Positions 1 to 7,625 of a DNA stretch of 33,146 nt are shown here, in pieces (the stretch's first letter is position 1; each line of letters opens with the position of its first letter). Position numbers and translations under genes: made by a program. Under the pieces are notes generated by a model. That model worked only from the letters and a program-made list of their open reading frames with translations. It was not told where the DNA came from and did not search any database. The DNA is from Paracoccaceae bacterium (GTDB taxonomy: Bacteria > Pseudomonadota > Alphaproteobacteria > Rhodobacterales > Rhodobacteraceae): the NCBI GenBank assembly GCA_019429405.1, contig JAHYIZ010000031.1:1-33146 (forward strand), given 5' to 3'.

Positions 1-207
1 AACCTCGGCCAGAGGCGTGCCCGCCCCCACCACCAGCGTCAACGCCGCAGGCTCGTAAAGCCGCACCCCAGCCAACCCGCCGGTCTCTAGCACCACACCC
101 GCGCCCGCGCCCGCGCCCAAGGGCCGGGTGCCACCACCCACCACCCGCAGCGGCCCCGCCGCATCGCGGATCGCTTCTGCCAACTCATGCTCGCTTTGCG
201 GCCTCAT
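1..207 (-). CDS. glcE: Glycolate oxidase FAD-binding subunit GlcE (partial, N-terminal 69 residues)
   Basis: This is the N-terminus of the second FAD-binding subunit of glycolate oxidase, which with GlcD and GlcF oxidises glycolate to glyoxylate. The visible part begins MRPQSEHELAEAIRDA, followed by a glycine-rich VVGGGTRPLG turn and LYEPAALTLVVGAGTPLAEV, which is the usual opening of the GlcE FAD_binding_4 domain. The ATG at 207 is the natural start. The C-terminus lies beyond the left edge. The gene follows glcD on the same strand after a 67-nt gap that holds a strong GC hairpin. A run of alternating Gly-Ala, encoded by three GCGCCC units, follows the glycine-rich turn. The call rests on the motif and on glcD next door, so it is fairly secure despite the truncation. 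Confidence 0.85.
   Translation of the reverse strand, partial: MRPQSEHELAEAIRDAAGPLRVVGGGTRPLGAGAGAGVVLETGGLAGVRLYEPAALTLVVGAGTPLAEV
101..118. repeat. Hexanucleotide tandem repeat (GCGCCC)3 inside glcE
   Basis: Three perfect in-frame copies of GCGCCC lie within the glcE coding region and encode alternating Gly-Ala on the minus strand. Gain or loss of a unit would change the length by two residues without shifting the frame. It may be no more than a chance result of high GC content. Confidence 0.6.
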
Positions 208-215
208 CGCACCCT

Positions 216-272
216 CTGCTTCTTCTATGCCCAAATACCCTCGGGGGGTCCGGGGGGCAGAAAGCCCCCCGG
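216..272 (-). repeat. GC hairpin with TATTTG tail between glcD and glcE (Rhodobacterales-type intergenic repeat, possible terminator/attenuator)
   Basis: On the minus strand, immediately after the glcD stop codon, a perfect 9-bp stem CCGGGGGGC/GCCCCCCGG (250-258 with 264-272) closes a 5-nt loop. It is followed by a second G/C-rich stretch and then GAGGGTATTTGGG and AGAAGAAGCAG running to 216. The tail resembles the sequence after the second hairpin of this window (10987-11006: GGATATTTGACCTGAAGCAG). From memory, elements of this type are dispersed between genes in Rhodobacterales. There is no long U-run, so intrinsic termination is uncertain; the hairpin may protect the glcD 3' end or reduce read-through into glcE. 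Confidence 0.6.
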
Positions 273-274
273 CT

Positions 275-1705
275 TCAGCCCCGCCGCGCAGTGCTCAGTT
301 CCAACGGAAACACCTTCGCCGGGTTCAAAAGCCACCCCGGATCGAACACATCCTTCACGCGCATCTGCGCCTCCATGTCAGCGGCGGTGAACTGCGCCCC
401 CATCAGGTCGCGCTTTTCAATGCCCACCCCGTGCTCGCCGGTCAGGCAGCCACCCACCTCGACGCAGAGCTTCAAAATATCCGCGCCAAGCGCCTCGCAG
501 CGCTCCAGATCGCCCGCGCGGTTGGCATCGTAAAGGATCAGCGGGTGCATATTGCCATCGCCCGCGTGAAACACATTGGCCACCTGCAACCCGGCCTGCG
601 CCGCCATCTCGCCGATCCGCCGCAAGGTTTCTGGCAGGGCGCTGACCGGTATGGTGCCGTCAAGGCAGACGTAATCGTTGATCTGCCCCATCGCGCCGAA
701 GGCCGATTTGCGCCCCAGCCAGATCCGCTTGGCCTCGTCTTCCGTTTGCGCCTCGCGAAATTCCACCGGCGCGTGGCGCATCGCGATCTGCCGGATCAGC
801 CCCAGCTGCTCGGCAATTTCTGCCTCGGCCCCCTCAACCTCGACAATCAGCAGCGCCTCGCAATCGGGGTAGCCCGCATGCGCGAAATCCTCGGTGGCGC
901 GAATGCAGGGGCGGTCCATGAACTCGATCGCGACCGGCAGCACCCCCGCGCGGATGATATCTGCCACGCAGGCCCCCGCCACTTCATTGCTGTCAAACCC
1001 GATCAGCACTGGCCGCGCCCCCTCGGGCTTGGGCAGAATGCGCAATGTGGCCTCGGTCACCACCCCCAATTGCCCTTCTGATCCGCAAATGACTCCCAGC
1101 AGATCAAGCCCCCCGGCATCGGCATAAGGCCCGCCGATCTCCAGCACCTCGCCCGCCATCGTCACCAGCGTGACGCCCAAGAGATTGTTGGTCGTCACAC
1201 CGTATTTCAGGCAGTGCGCGCCGCCCGAATTCATCGCGATGTTGCCGGCAATCAGGCAGGCAAGCTGGCTTGACGGGTCGGGCGCGTAAAAGAACCCCTC
1301 GCCTTCGACCGCCGCCGTCACCGCAAGGTTGGTGCGCCCCGCCTGCACCCGCACAAAGCGGTTTGCGGTGTCCACCTCAAGCACCGCAGACATCCGTGCC
1401 ACGCCCAAGATTACCGCATCCGCGCTTGGCATCGCGCCGCCCGCAAGGCTGGTGCCCGCGCCGCGCGGCACCACCGGCACTCCCAGCCCGTGGCACACCC
1501 GCAGCGCCGCCGCCACCTCGGCGGTCGAACGCGGCAACACCACGGCCAGTGGCTGCGTGCGATAGGCGGCCAGCGCATCACATTCATAGGCGCGGGTTTC
1601 AAATGGGTCGTCGATCACCGCATCAGCAGGCAGCACCGCGCGCAGCGCCGCCACGATTTCCGCCTTGCGCATCACAATCGCCGGGTTGGGAACGGGCATC
1701 TGCAT
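275..1705 (-). CDS. glcD: Glycolate oxidase subunit GlcD (FAD-linked oxidase)
   Basis: The 476-residue protein is the FAD-binding catalytic subunit that oxidises glycolate (or a related 2-hydroxy acid) to the 2-oxo acid, passing electrons on through GlcE/GlcF to the respiratory chain. The FAD_binding_4 domain is marked by VVPRGAGTSLAGG (about residues 78-90) and the later FYAPDPSSQLACLIAGNIAMNSGG stretch, of which AGNIAMNSGG is the core. The FAD-oxidase C-terminal domain carries HAGDGNMHP and LTGEHGVGIEKRDLM. The start is the ATG at 1705 because AGGAGG at 1713-1718 lies 7 nt upstream; the open frame runs on to 2011, but that extension crosses the promoter region and lacks family similarity. 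The length matches GlcD. Related D-lactate or D-2-hydroxyglutarate dehydrogenases share the fold, but the adjacent glcE favours GlcD. Confidence 0.93.
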   Translation of the reverse strand: MQMPVPNPAIVMRKAEIVAALRAVLPADAVIDDPFETRAYECDALAAYRTQPLAVVLPRSTAEVAAALRVCHGLGVPVVPRGAGTSLAGGAMPSADAVILGVARMSAVLEVDTANRFVRVQAGRTNLAVTAAVEGEGFFYAPDPSSQLACLIAGNIAMNSGGAHCLKYGVTTNNLLGVTLVTMAGEVLEIGGPYADAGGLDLLGVICGSEGQLGVVTEATLRILPKPEGARPVLIGFDSNEVAGACVADIIRAGVLPVAIEFMDRPCIRATEDFAHAGYPDCEALLIVEVEGAEAEIAEQLGLIRQIAMRHAPVEFREAQTEDEAKRIWLGRKSAFGAMGQINDYVCLDGTIPVSALPETLRRIGEMAAQAGLQVANVFHAGDGNMHPLILYDANRAGDLERCEALGADILKLCVEVGGCLTGEHGVGIEKRDLMGAQFTAADMEAQMRVKDVFDPGWLLNPAKVFPLELSTARRG

Positions 1706-1722
1706 CACGGCGCCTCCTGTTT

Positions 1723-1741
1723 TGGTAAAATAATATGACCA
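1723..1741. promoter_or_regulatory. Imperfect palindrome TGGT-N11-ACCA over the glcD promoter (candidate repressor operator)
   Basis: The two 9-nt halves around 1732 match at 7 of 9 positions when one is reverse-complemented, with perfect TGGT/ACCA ends. The palindrome covers the proposed glcD -10 element and the expected transcription start, where bound repressor would block RNA polymerase. FadR-type GntR regulators (GlcC and PdhR belong here) use TGGT...ACCA-like half sites, but normally with a shorter centre, so the regulator identity is only a guess. Confidence 0.35.
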
Positions 1742-1758
1742 GTTCTGCCATTCGGCAA
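1730..1758 (-). promoter_or_regulatory. Candidate sigma-70 promoter of glcD
   Basis: On the minus strand TTGCCG (1758-1753) is followed, after exactly 17 nt, by TATTAT (1735-1730; five of six match TATAAT). Transcription would begin near 1723, giving a leader of about 18 nt that contains the AGGAGG ribosome site. The AT-rich -10 stands out in an otherwise very GC-rich region. Confidence 0.5.
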
Positions 1759-1783
1759 GCAAAATTGGCCTTGCGCCCGCCGA

Positions 1784-1825
1784 TTGACCTGCATCAACGC
1801 GCCGGTGCCCGATTGCGCCTATTAT
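1784..1825 (+). promoter_or_regulatory. FNR/FnrL box and -10 element upstream of the beta/gamma-crystallin-like gene
   Basis: TTGACCTGCATCAA (1784-1797) matches the FNR consensus TTGAT-N4-ATCAA at nine of ten defined bases. TATTAT at 1820-1825 is a five-of-six -10 hexamer. The box centre (1790.5) lies 32 bp before the -10 centre (1822.5), so the box would sit at -41.5 for a start at about 1832. That is the geometry of class II FNR/CRP-activated promoters. It implies induction at low oxygen by an FnrL-like regulator, though a CRP/Fnr relative such as Dnr could also use it. Confidence 0.6.
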
Positions 1826-1892
1826 TCCCATGCGCCCGAGTGGCGGCCCCTCGTGTTGCGACCGCCGATCTGGCGCATGACAGGAGGGTGTG

Positions 1893-2303
1893 ATGAAACT
1901 CAGATCAGCGTCCACAGTTGTCGCAACGCTTGTCGGCGTGCTGGTGATTGCGGGCATATCCGTGCAGGCCGCCTCGTGGGACAGCACCACCCTGAAGATG
2001 AACCCGGTCAAGGGCGAGGCGGTGGCCTATGACGGGTCCGGCTGTACGGCGCCGGGGGCGCAGGGGTACTTTGTCTTTATTGACAAGCCCGGCGTCACCT
2101 ACACTTCGGTCGGCTGGTTCAACGACAAGGCCAGTTGCATCACGATTGCGCCCAGAACGCGGGTGCGCATCTATCAGCACACCAATTTCAAGGGCTCGAC
2201 CCTGAACTACGAAAACAGCGACTACGACGCCATCATGCAAAAAGAACTGACCGGCTGGTGGAACGATACGCTGAGCTCGATCAAGGTCTGGACAATGCCA
2301 TGA
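1893..2303 (+). CDS. Secreted beta/gamma-crystallin-like protein
   Basis: A 136-residue protein with a signal peptide (residues 1 to about 26, ending ISVQA). The C-terminal half has the microbial beta/gamma-crystallin signature: IYQHTNFKG at about 93-101 fits the aromatic-x4-aromatic-x-Gly pattern, and NDTLSS at 124-129 exactly fits the N/D-N/D-x-x-S/T-S calcium-clamp motif, followed by IKVW. Cys51 and Cys82 could form a disulfide in the periplasm. The peptidase inhibitor I36 family shares this fold, so an inhibitor role is also possible. ATG 1893 is chosen over GTG 1890 because AGGAGG (1882-1887) is 5 nt away. An FNR-like promoter lies upstream, and a second secreted protein follows after 25 nt. 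The physiological role is unknown. Confidence 0.75.
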   Translation: MKLRSASTVVATLVGVLVIAGISVQAASWDSTTLKMNPVKGEAVAYDGSGCTAPGAQGYFVFIDKPGVTYTSVGWFNDKASCITIAPRTRVRIYQHTNFKGSTLNYENSDYDAIMQKELTGWWNDTLSSIKVWTMP

Positions 2304-2328
2304 CCATGCATCTTGCCGGAAACGTGCG

Positions 2329-2820
2329 ATGATCGCGCGCACCTTTCAGTGCTTTGCCGTTGCAGCGGCTCTGGCGCAGGTCGGTAGCGCCGGCGCGGCG
2401 CCCCTGCCCCCGGTGCCGCCACTTGACATCTGCGGCGCCGTGGCGCGGGTTCAGTGGCTGCCGCCGCTCACCGAGCCCGCAATCAGGGGCATGTCAGGCA
2501 GCGCCGGGATTGACCGGCAGTGGCCGGCGCGGCTGGCGGTTGTGCTCGACAATTCCTGCACCGACGACCCCGAGGCGCGCGCCTTGGCCACAATGTTCCT
2601 GCGCGGTTCGGTCGGCGGACTCGACCGTGATCTTGCCCCCGATCAGGCGCTTTTGCTGCTGCCCGAGGTCGCGCCCGAGGCGGTGACCCTTGGCCGCACG
2701 CTTTGTGTCAGCGATTTTCGGGTCAGCGGCGACGAGGGCGGCACTTGGACCAGGTTCGCGGCCCTGATGCAGCTGCCCGCAGCGCTTGGCCCGGCGAGCC
2801 TGAAGCGCTGCGGCCGCTAG
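2329..2820 (+). CDS. Secreted hypothetical protein with four mature cysteines
   Basis: I do not recognise this 163-residue protein. It has a signal-peptide-like start (MIARTFQC, then a hydrophobic stretch ending GSAGAA at about 24). The mature part contains cysteines 35, 77, 126 and 161, enough for two disulfides, which suggests a folded periplasmic protein. There is no lipobox, no transmembrane segment after the signal, and no motif I can name. It starts 25 nt after the beta/gamma-crystallin-like gene and probably shares its transcript. The ribosome site (GGAA) is weak, so translation may depend on the upstream gene. It ends 6 bp before the convergent end of the vWA gene. Confidence 0.65.
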   Translation: MIARTFQCFAVAAALAQVGSAGAAPLPPVPPLDICGAVARVQWLPPLTEPAIRGMSGSAGIDRQWPARLAVVLDNSCTDDPEARALATMFLRGSVGGLDRDLAPDQALLLLPEVAPEAVTLGRTLCVSDFRVSGDEGGTWTRFAALMQLPAALGPASLKRCGR

Positions 2821-2826
2821 GCGCGT

Positions 2827-4902
2827 TCAGCGCCGCCGCCCTTCAACCAGCCACGCCGCCACGCTCAGGCTCGCGGCCAGCAGCAGCCACAGCCACGCGG
2901 GCAACAGCGGGCGCAGGCGAATGTCGAGCGTCGCGGTCGCGCCGCGCGGGGTAATGCCCACCCAGCCGCGCCCCGCCGTGGGCCGCCCGGCGCGCACTTG
3001 GCGAATCTCGGGCACGCCCCCTTCGAGCGCGGTGAAGGCGCCGCCGCTGGCCGCCACCGCCGCCGTCAGGGGCGCTTCGCTTGCCACCGGCGCCTCGAAT
3101 TCGCGCGGGGCGGCGGGGCCAAGCGCCACCACCCGCTCCAGATCGGCCGTTTGCAGCCGGTAGAGCCCCGGCGCGGGTGCCTGCCAGCGCGCGGTAAAAC
3201 GCCCCGGTGCGGTCTCTGCGAGATCAAGCGCCACCGCAGCCCCGTCTGGCGCCGTCACCGTCACCGCGGCCACCGCCTCGGCCATGCTTCGCCGCACCAC
3301 GGTCAGCGCCAGTGCCCCCGGCTCGACCTCGGCGCTCAGCGCCTCTTCCTCCAGCTCCGGCTCCTGCATCGCCCAATGCGCGATCCGGCGCAGCAGTTCC
3401 GCCTGTGGCCCACCGCCCTCATAGCCCCGGTCCCAAAGCCAGGCCTGATCAGAGGCAAGCAGCGCAACGCGCCCCTCGCCCACCCGGTCGAGCACCAGAA
3501 GCGGCGCATCATCCACGCCTTGCAGCACCACTTGCCCATGCACCGAAGTCAGGGCCAGTTGTCGCAACCAGCGGCCCCAGGTCGGGTCGGCCTCGCCCAC
3601 CGAGCCACCGGGCAAGCCGGTGGTAACCGGGTGGCGCGCGCCCAATGTGGTCGTGCGTGGCAAAAAGGCGCCCTCGAGCACCCGCCCCACAGGGAAGGCA
3701 GGCAGCACGTCGCCCAGGTCGGTGTAGGCAATGCTTTCGGCGGTAGCAAATTCAGGCCCCGCCGCCACCAGCACCGCCCCGCCACGCTCGACATACGACC
3801 TGACATTGCCGAAATACGCGGCAGGCAGAATGCCCCGCACCCGGTAACGGTCGAATATGATCAAATCGAACTCGTCGATCTTTTCGACAAACAATTCCTG
3901 CGTCGGGAAGGCGATCAGCGAGAGCTCTTCGACCGGCACCCCGTCCTGTTTTTCGGGCGGGCGCAAAATCGTGAAATGCACGAGGTCCACCGCCGAATCC
4001 GACTTGAGCAAGTTGCGCCAGGTGCGTTCACCCGCATGCGGCTCGCCTGAAACCAGCAGCACCCGCAGCCGGTCGCGCACGCCGTTCACCTGCACCACGG
4101 CGGCGTTGTTGCGCGTGGTCAGCTCGCCTGGCGTCTCGGCCAGATCAAGCTGCACCACGTTTTGCCCGCCGTGTTCCAGCATCAGCGGCAATTCAAGGTC
4201 CACCCCCACCGGCACCAGATAGGCCTCGGCCACGCCGCCCTCGATGGCGATCGACAGGGTTGCCTGTGCCGGTGCCGATGCGGGCACCGCGCCCACATCC
4301 TCAACCCGCAACCGCAGCATGACCGGCTCGCCAATAATGCCAAAGGCGGGCGCGGTCTGCACCAGCAGGCGCCGGTCCCAGTCGGCGGCACGCCCGGTCA
4401 GCAGCACCTGCAAAGGTGCGGGAAGCGCGGGCATCTGCGGCGCGTCATGCGCCTGCCCGTCGGTCACGAAGACCACCCCCGCGACCCGGTCTCGCGGTTC
4501 AGACGCCAGCGCCTCGGCCAATGCTGCGGCGGCAAGCGTGCCGGTGTTGTCCGGCCCGTCGCCCACCCGCACCCGCCGCACCTCGGTATCGGGCAGCGCC
4601 AGAAGCGCCGCCTCGACCCCCTCCATCGCCGTGTCGGTCTGGCCCTCGCGCCCCGGCAATGTCTGGCTTGCGCTGCGGTCCTCGACCAGCAGCACGATAT
4701 CGCTCAGCGCCTGACGCACCTCGCTTTGCAGCCCCGGGCCGGCAAGTGCTGCCAGCAGCACCGCCGCCGCCAGCGCCCGCAAGGCCCAGCCATTCAGCCC
4801 GCGCCAGAGCGCCAACACCAGCGCCAGCATGCCAAGCGCAGCCCCGGCCCAGATCACCCACCACGGCACCAGCGGCGCGAAGATCAGGCTCAGCGCGTTC
4901 AT
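2827..4902 (-). CDS. vWA/glutamine amidotransferase-like membrane protein (last gene of the MoxR operon)
   Basis: The 691-residue protein has two N-terminal membrane segments (about 11-33 and 40-56), then a von Willebrand factor A-like region. Its MIDAS motif DxSxS is intact (Asp75, Ser77, Ser79), with VTDG at 146-149. After beta-rich segments comes a class I glutamine amidotransferase-like fold (FDLIIFDRYRV... RGGAVLVAAGPEF) that lacks an obvious catalytic Cys. A C-terminal membrane helix (LLPAWLWLLLAASLSVAAWL) is followed by a positively charged end. ATG 4902 overlaps the stop of the upstream DUF4159 gene in ATGA, so the two are translationally coupled. Such proteins accompany MoxR ATPases and probably act at the inner membrane; the target is unknown. 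Confidence 0.8.
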   Translation of the reverse strand: MNALSLIFAPLVPWWVIWAGAALGMLALVLALWRGLNGWALRALAAAVLLAALAGPGLQSEVRQALSDIVLLVEDRSASQTLPGREGQTDTAMEGVEAALLALPDTEVRRVRVGDGPDNTGTLAAAALAEALASEPRDRVAGVVFVTDGQAHDAPQMPALPAPLQVLLTGRAADWDRRLLVQTAPAFGIIGEPVMLRLRVEDVGAVPASAPAQATLSIAIEGGVAEAYLVPVGVDLELPLMLEHGGQNVVQLDLAETPGELTTRNNAAVVQVNGVRDRLRVLLVSGEPHAGERTWRNLLKSDSAVDLVHFTILRPPEKQDGVPVEELSLIAFPTQELFVEKIDEFDLIIFDRYRVRGILPAAYFGNVRSYVERGGAVLVAAGPEFATAESIAYTDLGDVLPAFPVGRVLEGAFLPRTTTLGARHPVTTGLPGGSVGEADPTWGRWLRQLALTSVHGQVVLQGVDDAPLLVLDRVGEGRVALLASDQAWLWDRGYEGGGPQAELLRRIAHWAMQEPELEEEALSAEVEPGALALTVVRRSMAEAVAAVTVTAPDGAAVALDLAETAPGRFTARWQAPAPGLYRLQTADLERVVALGPAAPREFEAPVASEAPLTAAVAASGGAFTALEGGVPEIRQVRAGRPTAGRGWVGITPRGATATLDIRLRPLLPAWLWLLLAASLSVAAWLVEGRRR

Positions 4903-7625
4903 TGCCCCAGCCTTTCCAGCAGCGCGGGCACATGCACCTGATCGGATTTGTAGTTGCCGGTCAGCACATGCATGATCAGGTTCACGCCAAAACGGTAGGC
5001 AATCTCGCGCTGGCGCTCGCCAGTCTGGCCGCGCCCCACCGCCATCAGCGGCACGCCACGGTCATCGACCGCCCATGCCGAAGCCCAGTCATTGCCGCCG
5101 ATCACCACCGGCGTCACGCCATCATTGAGGTTGCGAAACGGCATGCCCTCGGCCAGTTCGGCATCCGGGGGGGCGGCCTCGACCCAGACGGCCTGCCCCG
5201 TGAACCGGCCCGGAAAGTCCTGCACAAGGTAAAAGGCGCGGGTCAGCACATGGTCACGCGGAATCGGTTCCAGCGGCGGAATATCAAGCGGCGCCGCCAG
5301 CGCCTGCAGCCGCCGCCCTTCGGGCGTTGCAGAGCCAAAGCCCGCAAAATCGGCATCGCGCGTGTCAAACAAGATCATGCCACCACCGCGCAAATAGCGG
5401 TTGATGCGTGCATAGGCGGCGGGCGAGGGCGCCTGCGACCCAGCGGTGACGGGCCAGTAAATGAAGGTGAAAAGCGCGAGATCATCGGTTTCAAGGTCAA
5501 GCGCCAGCGGCGGCCCCGGTTCAACCGAAGTGCGCGCATAAAGCACCTGGCTTAACCCCAAAAGCCCTGCCGCCGCGATCCGGTCCACCCCGGCATCGCC
5601 GCTTGGCACATAGGCCAGCGCCACGCCCCCCGCCACCGTCATGGCGCGGGCGGGGTCCATTTCAGCGCGCGCGGGCGGTGCTGCGGGCACCAGCAGCGCC
5701 AGCGCCAGCAGCACGGCCGCCACCCGCGCGCCCCGCAGCCGCCCCGAAACCGCAAGCGACGCCAGCACATCGGCCAACAGCAGCGCCAGAGCGGCAGCCA
5801 GAAGCGCGCCCTTCAGCGGCAGCGCGGACGGCGCCTCGGTGCCACTTTCGACCGCCACATCGGCGGGCCATTCCGCCGCCATCAGCGCCCGCCCCGGCGC
5901 TACCACATTCAGCGCCACGCGCCGCTCGCCCGCTGCATAAATCCCCGGCGGCAGCGTGGGCCCAAGCGCGCGCGCCGCCAGCACTTCGCCCGCTACCCCC
6001 GCCAATTCGCCAGCCGCGCGCTGCACCCCAAAGCCATCGAGCACCCGTTCGGCCACCCATGTCGCGCCAGCAAGCTCGGTGCTGGTGTCGGCGGCGGGGC
6101 GGGTCGAAACCGCCAGCCGTTCGAGCATCTGCACAAACAGGCCCGACAGCGGCAGGCTTGACCATTCGGCGTTGGCCGAAACGTGGAACAGCACAACCCA
6201 ACCCTCGCCAAGCCGCGCGCGCGTTATCAGCGGCGTGCCATCATCAAGCGCGGCAATCGTGTGCTTGGCAAGGTCGGGCGCGGGCTCGGCCAGCACCTGC
6301 GCGCGCACGCTGACATCACCGGGCACCACAAGCCCCGCAAAAGGGCCGTCGGGCGCGAATGGTGCCAGTGTGCGCGGCGCGCCCCAGCTCATGGTGCCGC
6401 CCACCTCGCGCCCGCCTGTGCGCAGCCGAACCGGCAACAGCGGGTCATCCGCCCCGGTCAGCCCCGCCGCCAGCCGTGGCCCGGCAAAGCGGATCAGAAG
6501 CCCACCCTTGGCCACCCAGTCAGCCAGCTTTTCCGGTTCGGCCACCTGCGCCACATCGGCCAGAATCACCACATCGGGTGCGGCCAGCAACATATCCTCG
6601 GGCGTGCCCTCCAGGATTTCGGCGCTCGGTTCCAGCGCCTGGCGCAGGTAGTGCGTGGGGGCCAGCAGCTCCAGCCCTTCGCGCGCTGTGCTTGAAGCTA
6701 TCAGCGCGACCTTGCGCCGCTTGAGGCTGTCATCAGTCAGGGCCACCGCACCGGCGCTGCGCAGCCCGGCAATTTCAAACCGCGTGATGCGGTTGCGCAA
6801 TTCGGGCGGCAGGTCAAACACCGCTTCGGCACCCGGCATTGCGCTGATACGCGCCAGATCGCGCTCGATCCCCGCCGGGTCGGGGCCACGCGCCACCACC
6901 TCGACCGGCTCGGCCGCGCCGCTTGCCAGCACCGGCACCCGCAGCGCGCCATCAAGCAACAATGGCGCCCCAAGCGCCAGCACCGCGCCCGAGGGCTGCA
7001 CCACCCGCACTGCGCCGCGCGCGCCAAGCGCCGCCAAGAGCCCTGCGCGCGGGGCGCGCGCCAACCCGTCAGAAAGCCAGAGTGTTTCAAACGCGCCCTC
7101 GGGCAGCAGCGCGCGCCAGTCCGCCTCGCCCGGTTCCCAGCCGCGCGGCGCGAGCCCCGGCAGCGCCTCGGCCACCGCCCCGGCGGGGGCAAAGACCAGC
7201 CGCCCGCCCGGCAAATCTGTCAGCGCCAGCACCGCCGCCGCGCGGCCCGCAGCCCGTGCCTCGTCCAGCGCCCGTGCAGCGCGGTCTTGCGCGCGCGCCC
7301 AATGGCCCGCCTGCGCCCAGCTTGCATCCATCACCACCAGCAGTGGCCCACCGCCCGCCGCCATCTGCGCCGGGTTCAGCACCGGCCCGGCAAAGCCCAC
7401 AATCACCGCCGCCAGCGCTGCCACCCGCAGCAACAGCAGCCACCACGGCGTGCGCTCGGCCTGCGTTTCACGGTCGGCAAGCCCCAAGAGCAGCGCCACG
7501 CCCGGAAACCGCCGCATGAGCGGCGCGGGCGGCACCGCGCGCAGAATGAACCACAGCACCGGCAGTGCGGCCAACCCGGCCAGCAGCCACGGTGCAGAAA
7601 ACCCGATGGCACCCAAAGCCCCCAT
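4899..7625 (-). CDS. DUF4159 protein with N-terminal BatA-like membrane domain and vWA-like region
   Basis: This 908-residue protein begins with two membrane helices flanking a linker (PWLLAGLAALPVLWFILRAVPPAP and WWLLLLRVAALAAVIVGFAG), as in BatA/Aerotolerance regulator N-terminal domains. A vWA-like region follows, but its MIDAS is degenerate: LLVVMDASWAQ gives D100-x-S102-x-Ala104 in place of DxSxS. After further membrane helices at about residues 630-680, a DUF4159 domain fills the C-terminus (LALFTFIYWPV, RYLRGGGMILFDTRD, FPGRFTG). The ATG at 7625 overlaps the DUF58 stop by one base (TGATG); a longer frame to 7709 lies inside DUF58 and is rejected. It is the third gene of a tightly coupled operon. 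Confidence 0.82.
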   Translation of the reverse strand: MGALGAIGFSAPWLLAGLAALPVLWFILRAVPPAPLMRRFPGVALLLGLADRETQAERTPWWLLLLRVAALAAVIVGFAGPVLNPAQMAAGGGPLLVVMDASWAQAGHWARAQDRAARALDEARAAGRAAAVLALTDLPGGRLVFAPAGAVAEALPGLAPRGWEPGEADWRALLPEGAFETLWLSDGLARAPRAGLLAALGARGAVRVVQPSGAVLALGAPLLLDGALRVPVLASGAAEPVEVVARGPDPAGIERDLARISAMPGAEAVFDLPPELRNRITRFEIAGLRSAGAVALTDDSLKRRKVALIASSTAREGLELLAPTHYLRQALEPSAEILEGTPEDMLLAAPDVVILADVAQVAEPEKLADWVAKGGLLIRFAGPRLAAGLTGADDPLLPVRLRTGGREVGGTMSWGAPRTLAPFAPDGPFAGLVVPGDVSVRAQVLAEPAPDLAKHTIAALDDGTPLITRARLGEGWVVLFHVSANAEWSSLPLSGLFVQMLERLAVSTRPAADTSTELAGATWVAERVLDGFGVQRAAGELAGVAGEVLAARALGPTLPPGIYAAGERRVALNVVAPGRALMAAEWPADVAVESGTEAPSALPLKGALLAAALALLLADVLASLAVSGRLRGARVAAVLLALALLVPAAPPARAEMDPARAMTVAGGVALAYVPSGDAGVDRIAAAGLLGLSQVLYARTSVEPGPPLALDLETDDLALFTFIYWPVTAGSQAPSPAAYARINRYLRGGGMILFDTRDADFAGFGSATPEGRRLQALAAPLDIPPLEPIPRDHVLTRAFYLVQDFPGRFTGQAVWVEAAPPDAELAEGMPFRNLNDGVTPVVIGGNDWASAWAVDDRGVPLMAVGRGQTGERQREIAYRFGVNLIMHVLTGNYKSDQVHVPALLERLGQ

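Noticed and set aside
1706-2011. N-terminal extension of glcD up to 2011
   Set aside because: It would cross the glcD promoter and the divergent gene; AGGAGG before ATG 1705 and the usual GlcD length support the shorter form.
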